Assembly: GCF_900115395.1 (NCBI RefSeq)
Contig: NZ_FOWE01000014.1
Coordinates: 15,700 to 79,699, forward strand
Length of the DNA: 64,000 nt
DNA from: Geodermatophilus obscurus
Lineage (GTDB): Bacteria > Actinomycetota > Actinomycetes > Mycobacteriales > Geodermatophilaceae
Reading direction: 5' to 3'
The notes under the pieces: generated by a model
Told to the model about the DNA's origin: nothing
Seen by the model: the letters and a program-made list of their open reading frames with translations, nothing else
The model's database searches: none
Shown: positions 55,139-61,211 of the stretch, in pieces
How the letters are laid out: the number at the start of each line of letters is the position of its first letter
How positions within the stretch are numbered: position 1 is the first letter of the stretch
Position numbers and translations under genes: made by a program

Positions 55139-56034
55139 CGGGTCGCTCCGGAGGTCGTGAGGGACAGGACGGCGTCCTCGAGGCTGGCGCCGCGCACGTC
55201 GAGGTCGGTGAGCGGGACGCCGGCGTCGAGCAGGGCGCGGAGGGTGGCCTCGACGTCCCCGGTGGCCAGCGCGACGGTGGCGCCCTGCCGGGTCACCGAG
55301 GTGACGCCGGGCAGGTCCCCGGGGAGCCGGTCGGCGGTGAGGCGGACGGTGCGCCCGGAGACCGCCGAGCGGACCGCGGCGGCGGACCCGTCGGCGACCA
55401 GCCGACCGCCGGCCAGGACCACAACCCGGTCGGCGACCGCGTCGGCCTCCTCCAGGTGGTGGGTGGCGAACACGACCGTCGTGCCGCGGGCGGCGAGCCC
55501 GCGCATCGTCGTCCAGAAGGCGCGGCGGCCCTCGACGTCCATGGCCGAGGTCGGCTCGTCGAGGAGCAGCAGCGGCGGCCGCCCGGCCAGCGCGAGCGCG
55601 AGCAGCACCCGCTGGCGCTGGCCGCCGGAGAGCGCGTCGACCGGCCGGCCGAGCAGCCCGTCGATGCCGGTGGTGGCGGCCAGGTCGGCCGTCGGCCAGG
55701 GGTCGGCGTAGCTGCTCCGCACGAGGTGCACCACCTCGCCGACGCGCGCCTCGCCGGGCAGCCCGCCGTGCTGCAGCATCGCGCCGACGCACCCGGCCCG
55801 GACGGCGTCGGAGGGCGTGCGGCCGAGCACGCGGACGGCCCCGGCCGACGGGCGCAGCAGGCCGAGGACGGCCGAGACGGTGGAGGACTTGCCGGCGCCG
55901 TTGGGGCCGAGCAGCGCGACGGTCTCGCCCTGGCCGATGCGCAGGTCGAGGTCGTCGACGGCGAGGACGTCGCCGTGGCGGACGGTCAGGCCGGAGATGT
56001 CGAGCGCGGGGACGTCGAGGGCGAGGGCGGGCAC
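55135..56034 (-). CDS. ABC transporter ATPase (DrrA-like)
   Basis: 299 residues from GTG 56034 (VPALALDVPALDISGLTV); an in-frame ATG at 56100 lies inside the inverted repeat and is not preferred. Walker A 'LLGPNGAGKSSTVSAVLGLL', 'GAMLQHGGLPGEARVGEVV', signature 'LSGGQRQRVLLALALAG', Walker B 'LLLLDEPTSAMDV' and 'FATHHLEEADAVADRVVV'. The C-terminal ~70 residues are the extension seen in drug/lipid exporters. First gene of the exporter/two-component operon. Confidence 0.92.
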   Translation of the reverse strand: MPALALDVPALDISGLTVRHGDVLAVDDLDLRIGQGETVALLGPNGAGKSSTVSAVLGLLRPSAGAVRVLGRTPSDAVRAGCVGAMLQHGGLPGEARVGEVVHLVRSSYADPWPTADLAATTGIDGLLGRPVDALSGGQRQRVLLALALAGRPPLLLLDEPTSAMDVEGRRAFWTTMRGLAARGTTVVFATHHLEEADAVADRVVVLAGGRLVADGSAAAVRSAVSGRTVRLTADRLPGDLPGVTSVTRQGATVALATGDVEATLRALLDAGVPLTDLDVRGASLEDAVLSLTTSGATR

Positions 56035-56092
56035 GGTCCGAGCCTGTCGGGCACCGGGGTGTGCGCAGTAGTGCGGGACGTCGTCGTCCCGG

Positions 56093-56108
56093 CCTGACAT
56101 CCGTCAGG
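56093..56108. promoter_or_regulatory. inverted repeat upstream of exporter operon
   Basis: CCTGAC-ATCC-GTCAGG, 59 bases before the GTG of the ATPase. Arm size and TGAC/GTCA halves fit LuxR-type response-regulator sites, so it may be the target of the 52657 regulator. It lies 12 bases before the 3' end of the blh gene. Confidence 0.45.
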
Positions 56109-56120
56109 TCGAGAGCGGGG

Positions 56121-57125
56121 TCACCCGCGGCGGTCGAGGGCCCACACGACGGCGGCGTGCGGGAACGTCAGCGCGAGCAGGACGCTGACCTGCGCCTGCA
56201 GGCCCGCGACGTCACCGAGTCCCCACAGCACCGCCACGGCCGCCAGGGCGACGGCGCTGGGCAGCGCGCCGGCCCGGGCCAGCCGGCGCGCGGCCGCGCC
56301 CCAGCCGCTCGCGCCCCCGGCGGCGCGGGCGAGGTCGAGCAGCCGGCCGGTATGCCGGACGGCGTGCCACAGGCCGAAGTACACGCCGAACGCGGCCAGC
56401 GGCGGCACGACGGCGAAGACCGCGGCGACCAGCACGAGCTCGGCGGCGTCCCGCACCCGACCGCGGGCGAGCAGCCGGGCCACGGCCGCCGCGACGGTGA
56501 CCGCGACCAGGACGAGCCCCGCGGTGCGGCTCCCGAGGGCGGCGTCGGCGATGCCGGGCGACAGCGCCCGGACCCACGGGTCGGTCGTGGCGGGGTCGCG
56601 CCACAGCAGCAGCCCGACGACGGCGAGGCCGTGCGCCGTGCACGGCAGCAGGTCGGCCGCCGGGCCCGGCACGGGACGGCCCGCGCGCTCGGCCCAGGCG
56701 ACCACCTCCCCGCGGCCGAAGTGCACCGCGGAGAGGACCAGCGCCGCCGCGAGCGCCGGTGTCGGCACCAGCAGCAGGGCGGCTGCGGCGGCTGTGGCCG
56801 CCGCCGCGTAGCCGGCGACGACGAGGGCGAGCAGCCTGCGGGGGGCGTGCCGGCCGCCCGACCACCACCAGGGGACGAGGTGGTCCACGGCGCCGTGCGG
56901 CACGCCCAGGACGGCACCGACGACGGCCACGGGCAGCGCGGCCGCGGCGACCGCACCCGGTGCGAGCACGCTGAGCGCGAGAGCGGCGACGAGGACCGCG
57001 ACCGGCAGCCGGGTGAGCACGGGCAGCTCGCGCAGCGCCCGCCCGTGCCCGGCCACCGGCGGGCCGGAGGACGGGCGGACCGCCGCCGCGCGGTGCGCGG
57101 CGGCGGTCCGTGGTGCAACGGTCAC
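56121..57125 (-). CDS. blh: Brp/Blh-family beta-carotene 15,15'-dioxygenase
   Basis: 334 residues, GTG. Integral membrane protein of about 8-9 helices. Cleaves beta-carotene to retinal. The family His pattern is present: 'GVPHGAVDHLVPWW', 'SAVHFGRGEVVAWAERAG', 'FGVYFGLWHAVRHTGRLLD' and 'ALTFPHAAVVWALDRR'. These probably bind the iron. It follows the rhodopsin stop by 15 bases in one operon, supplying its chromophore. The carotenoid genes that make beta-carotene are not in the window. Confidence 0.9.
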   Translation of the reverse strand: MTVAPRTAAAHRAAAVRPSSGPPVAGHGRALRELPVLTRLPVAVLVAALALSVLAPGAVAAAALPVAVVGAVLGVPHGAVDHLVPWWWSGGRHAPRRLLALVVAGYAAAATAAAAALLLVPTPALAAALVLSAVHFGRGEVVAWAERAGRPVPGPAADLLPCTAHGLAVVGLLLWRDPATTDPWVRALSPGIADAALGSRTAGLVLVAVTVAAAVARLLARGRVRDAAELVLVAAVFAVVPPLAAFGVYFGLWHAVRHTGRLLDLARAAGGASGWGAAARRLARAGALPSAVALAAVAVLWGLGDVAGLQAQVSVLLALTFPHAAVVWALDRRG

Positions 57126-57140
57126 GACGACCGCCCCGGG

Positions 57141-58013
57141 TCAGACCGCGACGGTGTCACGACCCGGCGTGGGCCGGGCGGGGGTGCCGTCCGCAGGCCC
57201 GGTGACGGCGTGGTCGTCGTCGTAGGCCGGGTCCTCCAGTGCGCTCTTCACCCGGGCGACCTTGTAGATCACCAGGCCGAAGGCCGCCTTGGCGAGGATG
57301 TCGGCGATGCTGTAGCCGGCCTGCCGGAGCACGAAGCCGTCGGCGCCGCCGAAGAAGTCCCCGCCGATGACCGGGAACAGGTAGGCGATCGGGTAGACGC
57401 CCCACAGGCCCACGAGCGCCAGCCGGAGCATCTTGATCGTGTGCTGCACCTCGGGCGGCTGCCGGTCGATGGACTTGGTCAGCTCGACGAAGAGCACCCA
57501 CAGCAGGTAGATGAACGGGAGCGTCGACAGGGTGCCCCACAGCAGCCGCGGGCCGATCTCGCTGGTGATCTCGCCCGGGTACCCGAGGACGATCATCAGC
57601 GCGGACGCCGGTACCAGCTTCCACAGCAGCCGGCGGGCGTCGCTCTTCGCCAGGGCCATGACCGCGACCGTCTCGATGAGCAGCAGCGGGACGGTGAGCA
57701 GCCAGTCGACGTAGCGGTAGCCCTCGTTGAACTCCACGTTCGACAGCAGGTGCGCGCTGGCGATCGACTCGCCGGGCGGGTAGCTCTCCCGGAAGTTGTC
57801 GAAGATCCGGAAGTAGTGGTAGGCGGCGATGCCACAGACGATCGCCGACACCACGATGGCGTTGCGGTAACGCGGTGCGACCCGTCCCCGCGAGAACAGC
57901 AGGTACAGCGCCGTGAAGAGCATCGAGGCGATGACCAGGCTGAACAGGTTGTATACGGTGGAGAACTGGACGGAGGAGAGCTCCGGGACAGCGATCCCGC
58001 TGTCAGTGCCCAT
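57141..58013 (-). CDS. proton-pumping rhodopsin (xanthorhodopsin/proteorhodopsin type)
   Basis: 290 residues, seven helices. Retinal-binding Lys242 in 'YSIADILAKAAFGLVIYKV'. Helix C 'RYVDWLLTVPLLLIETVAVM' carries Asp103 (proton acceptor), Thr107 and Glu114 (proton donor), the DTE set of outward proton pumps. Leu111 sits at the tuning position 105 of proteorhodopsin, so green light. His66 in 'GIAAYHYFRIFDNF' matches the His that pairs with the acceptor in this group. Gly160 in helix E ('LLWGTLSTLPFIYLL') is at the position where Gly allows a carotenoid antenna in xanthorhodopsin; that is inference. The ATG at 58013 is chosen over one 26 codons upstream. Confidence 0.95.
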   Translation of the reverse strand: MGTDSGIAVPELSSVQFSTVYNLFSLVIASMLFTALYLLFSRGRVAPRYRNAIVVSAIVCGIAAYHYFRIFDNFRESYPPGESIASAHLLSNVEFNEGYRYVDWLLTVPLLLIETVAVMALAKSDARRLLWKLVPASALMIVLGYPGEITSEIGPRLLWGTLSTLPFIYLLWVLFVELTKSIDRQPPEVQHTIKMLRLALVGLWGVYPIAYLFPVIGGDFFGGADGFVLRQAGYSIADILAKAAFGLVIYKVARVKSALEDPAYDDDHAVTGPADGTPARPTPGRDTVAV

Positions 58014-58121
58014 GACGGCTCCTGGGTGTACGGCGTCGTTGCCGTAACGGGTGCCGGCGGGACACCGACCCCGCGAGGAGGATGCACCCAAGAACGCAAG
58101 TTGTGCAAGTTACAGCCGTGG
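58014..58121 (-). promoter_or_regulatory. promoter region of rhodopsin-blh operon with direct repeat
   Basis: 108 bases between the CarH/LitR-type gene and the rhodopsin. The + strand has GCAAGTT at 58096-58102 and again at 58105-58111, one 9-base step apart, about 85 bases before the rhodopsin ATG. MerR-type B12 photoreceptors bind repeated sites at such promoters, so this is a candidate operator. Confidence 0.45.
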
Positions 58122-59027
58122 TCATCGCCCTCGCCAGTGCCGGTCGAGCACGGTGACGGCCTCGGCGAGGTCGGCGGGGGCGGTGGCCGGGCCCGGCGCG
58201 ACGTCGCCCCAGCCGGGGCCGCCGACGAGCACCCGCACCCGCCGGTGGGCCGCCGCCACCTCGGCCAGCCCGTCCGCCGCCGCCTCGTCGGGCCGGCTCA
58301 GCCACACCAGCACCGCGGCCGACCGGGTCCGCCGCGCGGCGGTGGCCAGTGCGGCCATCGGGGTCCGCGGGCCCAGCAGCCGCGAGGGGACGCCGTGCTC
58401 GGCGAGGGCCGCGCGGGCGGCGTACAGCGGCAGCACGTGCTCCTCCTGCGGCCCGCCGGCCAGCAGCACGGGCCGCTCGGGCGGCGGCTCGGGCAGGGCG
58501 GCGGCGTGGCGGATCAGTGCCGTGGTCACCGCCTGGGTGAGCAGGTGCTCGATCTCGATGCCCGACCCGGTCGCCGCCCAGTGGGCGCCGGCGGCGATCA
58601 GCACCGGCCGGACGACGTCGTCCCAGGCGTCCAGGGTGCCCCGCTCCCGCAGCGCGGCGAGCACCGCGTCCTCGGCGCGCATCTCGTCCAGCCGGGCGGC
58701 GGCGCGGGCCAGGCCGCGCGCCTCGCGGCCGGCCCCCGGGACCGCCAGGCCCGTGCCGCCGGCGCCGGCGCGGCGCCGCGGGAGGGCGGGCACGTCGTCG
58801 GCGGTCTCGATGCCGCGGACCGCGGCGGCCGCCGCGGCGGGGTCGGTGCCGCTGAGCACCGCCTCGTGCACGGCCTGGAGGAGGGCCAGGTCCTCGGGGG
58901 TGTAGCGGCGGTGGCCGCCCTCCGACCGGGCGGAGGCGACCAGGCCGTACCGGGTCCCCCACACGCGCACGGCCGAGGGCGAGACGCCGAGACGCGCGGC
59001 GACCTCCCCGACCGAGAGCAGCTCCAC
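58122..59027 (-). CDS. litR: B12-dependent photoreceptor regulator, MerR family (CarH/LitR type)
   Basis: 301 residues, GTG (VELLSVGEVAARLGVSPSAV). N-terminal MerR helix-turn-helix 'GEVAARLGVSPSAVRVWGTR' with 'SEGGHRRYTPEDLALLQAV'. Then the helical cap with Trp150 nine residues before Glu160-His161 ('HWAATGSGIEIEHLLTQAV'), the W-x9-EH set that holds adenosylcobalamin and senses light in CarH. The Rossmann B12 domain has His197 in 'LLAGGPQEEHVLPLYAARAA' as a possible lower ligand and 'RVLVGGPGWGD' near the end. It lies directly upstream of the rhodopsin in the same direction; it probably represses rhodopsin-blh in the dark. Confidence 0.9.
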   Translation of the reverse strand: MELLSVGEVAARLGVSPSAVRVWGTRYGLVASARSEGGHRRYTPEDLALLQAVHEAVLSGTDPAAAAAAVRGIETADDVPALPRRRAGAGGTGLAVPGAGREARGLARAAARLDEMRAEDAVLAALRERGTLDAWDDVVRPVLIAAGAHWAATGSGIEIEHLLTQAVTTALIRHAAALPEPPPERPVLLAGGPQEEHVLPLYAARAALAEHGVPSRLLGPRTPMAALATAARRTRSAAVLVWLSRPDEAAADGLAEVAAAHRRVRVLVGGPGWGDVAPGPATAPADLAEAVTVLDRHWRGR

Positions 59028-59059
59028 CGGCAGATGGTCACACGCGCGCGGGCCGCGCC

Positions 59060-60274
59060 CTAGTCGGTGAGGTCGCGGACGACGGCGTCGGCGAGCAGCC
59101 GGCCGCGGTCGGTGAGCACCGCCCGCCCGGCCGCGTGCGCGGCGGGGTCGAGCAGGCCGCGGGCGACGGCGTCGGCGGCGCGCAGGCGGCCGGCATCGGA
59201 CAGCGCGGTCAGCGGCAGCCCGTCGCGCAGCCGCAGGCCGAGCATCACCGTCTCGAGCGCGCGGTCGGCGGGCCCGAGCACCTCGCGGTCGGCGACCGGG
59301 CTCTCCCCCGCGGCCAGGCGCTGCGCGTACGCGGCCGGGTGCTTGACGTTCCACCACCGGACGCCGCCGACGTGGCTGTGTGCGCCCGGGCCGACGCCCC
59401 ACCAGTTCGCGTTGGCCCAGTACAGCTCGTTGTGCCGGCAGCGGGCGGCGTCCCCGCGCGCCCAGTTGCTGACCTCGTACCAGTCGAACCCGGCGCCACG
59501 GAGCACCGTGTCGGCCTGCACGTAGCGGTCGGCGAGGACGTCGTCGTCCGGCACGGGCAGCTCTCCGCGCGCGATCCGGCGGGCCAGCCGGGTGCCGTCC
59601 TCGACGATGAGCGCGTAGGCGCTGACGTGGTCGACCGGCGCGGCCAGGACGGCGTCGAGGGAGGCGGCCCAGTCGGCGTCGGTCTCGCCCGGGGTGCCGT
59701 AGATGAGGTCGAGGTTGACGTGTCCGAACCCGGCGGCGGCCGCCTCGCGTGCGGCCTGCGCGGCCCGGCCGGGGGTGTGCCGCCGGTCGAGGACGGCGAG
59801 CACGTGCTCGGCGGCCGACTGCATGCCCAGGCTCAGGCGGGTGAAGCCGGCCGCCCGCAGGGTCGCCAGGGACGCCGGCGTGACCGACTCCGGGTTCGCC
59901 TCGGTGGTCACCTCGACGCCCGGGGCGACCGGGAACAGGTCGCGGACGGCGGACAGCACCGCGGCGAGGTCCTCGGCGGGGAGCAGGGTCGGGGTGCCGC
60001 CGCCGACGAAGACGGTGGAGACCGTCGGCAGGTCGGGGCCGAGGACGGCGGCGGCGCGGCGCAGCTCGGCGATCGCGGTGCCGGCGTACTCGGACCGGTT
60101 GGCGCCGGGGCCCAGCTCGTCGGAGGTGTAGGTGTTGAAGTCGCAGTAGCCGCAGCGCGTGGCGCAGAACGGCACGTGCACGTAGAGGCCGAACGGCGTC
60201 GTGGCCAGGTGCTCGCGGGCACTGTCGGGGAGCTCGGCCGCCGGGGTCCCCGGCAGCGACAGGACGGTGTTCAT
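59060..60274 (-). CDS. hemW: HemW-like radical SAM protein
   Basis: 404 residues, ATG. Iron-sulfur motif 'CATRCGYCDFNTYT' (C-x3-C-x2-C) near residue 38, 'TVFVGGGTPTLLPAEDL' SAM site, 'GFTRLSLGMQSAAEHVLAVL' and 'HVNLDLIYGTPGETDADW'. Heme chaperone related to HemN, but without the extra Cys of true coproporphyrinogen oxidases. Normally next to hrcA in actinobacteria; here the light-response and exporter genes lie between. Confidence 0.92.
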   Translation of the reverse strand: MNTVLSLPGTPAAELPDSAREHLATTPFGLYVHVPFCATRCGYCDFNTYTSDELGPGANRSEYAGTAIAELRRAAAVLGPDLPTVSTVFVGGGTPTLLPAEDLAAVLSAVRDLFPVAPGVEVTTEANPESVTPASLATLRAAGFTRLSLGMQSAAEHVLAVLDRRHTPGRAAQAAREAAAAGFGHVNLDLIYGTPGETDADWAASLDAVLAAPVDHVSAYALIVEDGTRLARRIARGELPVPDDDVLADRYVQADTVLRGAGFDWYEVSNWARGDAARCRHNELYWANANWWGVGPGAHSHVGGVRWWNVKHPAAYAQRLAAGESPVADREVLGPADRALETVMLGLRLRDGLPLTALSDAGRLRAADAVARGLLDPAAHAAGRAVLTDRGRLLADAVVRDLTD

Positions 60275-60321
60275 CTGCTCCCAGTGTGCCGCGCCGCGGC
60301 GGGCCCGGGCACGATGCCGGG

Positions 60322-61104
60322 GTGAACTCTGCACCCGTGGACGAGGACCGGCTGCTGCAGGTGACGGTCGAGGGGGGCGTGGCCCGGCTCGTCCTGGACT
60401 CCCCCGCCAACCGCAACGCGCTCTCCCGCGCGCTGCGCGGGCAGCTGCGCGGGGCGCTGGAGGACGCGCTCGCCGACGACGCCGTGCGCGTGGTGGTGCT
60501 CGACCACACCGGCCGGGTGTTCTGCTCGGGGATGGACCTCTCGGAGGCCGCCGGCGCCGGTGCCGGCGACCAGGGCGTGCGCGAACTGCCCGACCTGCTC
60601 GAGACGATCTGGACCGCGCCGAAGCCGGTGGTCGCCGTCGTGCGGGGGCCGGCGCGCGCCGGCGGGGTGGGGCTGGCGGCCGCCTGCGACGTCGTGGTGG
60701 CCGCGGCGTCGGCGACGTTCGGCATGTCGGAGGTGCGCCTCGGTCTGGTGCCCGCGGTGATCTCCGCCGTGGTGCTGCCGCGGATGCTGCCGCACGTGGC
60801 GCACCGGCTGATGCTCACCGGCGAGGTGTTCGACGCGGCCGCCGCCGCGACCGGCGGGCTGGTCGACCTCGTCGCCCCGGACGGCGAGGTCGACGCCGTC
60901 GCCGAGGTGCAGGTGCGGGCCCTGGCGGCGGGGTCGCCGTGGGCGCTGGCCGAGACCAAGCGGCTGCTGCGGGCCGGCGGGCTGCGCGGCTCGTTCGACG
61001 AGCTGCTGGAGCTGTCCGCGCGGGCCTTCGCCGGCGACGACGGCCAGGAGGGCATCGCGGCGTTCCGGGAGAAGCGCCCGGCCCGCTGGGTGCCGACGCT
61101 CTAG
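60322..61104 (+). CDS. enoyl-CoA hydratase/isomerase
   Basis: 260 residues, GTG start. 'VARLVLDSPANRNALSRALR', oxyanion loop 'GRVFCSGMDLSEAAG', 'VVRGPARAGGVGLAAACDVV', and 'FGMSEVRLGLVPAVISAVVL' with the catalytic Glu. Divergent from hemW, 47 bases between starts. Substrate unknown. Similar in class to the 43644 gene but not a close copy. Confidence 0.88.
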   Translation: MNSAPVDEDRLLQVTVEGGVARLVLDSPANRNALSRALRGQLRGALEDALADDAVRVVVLDHTGRVFCSGMDLSEAAGAGAGDQGVRELPDLLETIWTAPKPVVAVVRGPARAGGVGLAAACDVVVAAASATFGMSEVRLGLVPAVISAVVLPRMLPHVAHRLMLTGEVFDAAAAATGGLVDLVAPDGEVDAVAEVQVRALAAGSPWALAETKRLLRAGGLRGSFDELLELSARAFAGDDGQEGIAAFREKRPARWVPTL

Positions 61105-61211
61105 GCCCGCCACCGGGAAACCGGGCGCGTCCCGTCGGGGGCCCGGGCTAGCGTCGGGGCACCGACCCACGACCGGCGCCGCGCCCCCGGGGCGACGCGG
61201 ACAGGAGTGCC

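Noticed and set aside
57141-58013. Rhodopsin as sodium or chloride pump
   Set aside because: Helix C has Asp-Thr-Glu, not NDQ or NTQ/TSA.
59060-60274. Oxygen-independent coproporphyrinogen III oxidase (HemN)
   Set aside because: Only the C-x3-C-x2-C is visible at the N-terminus, without the extra Cys typical of HemN; place and length fit HemW.
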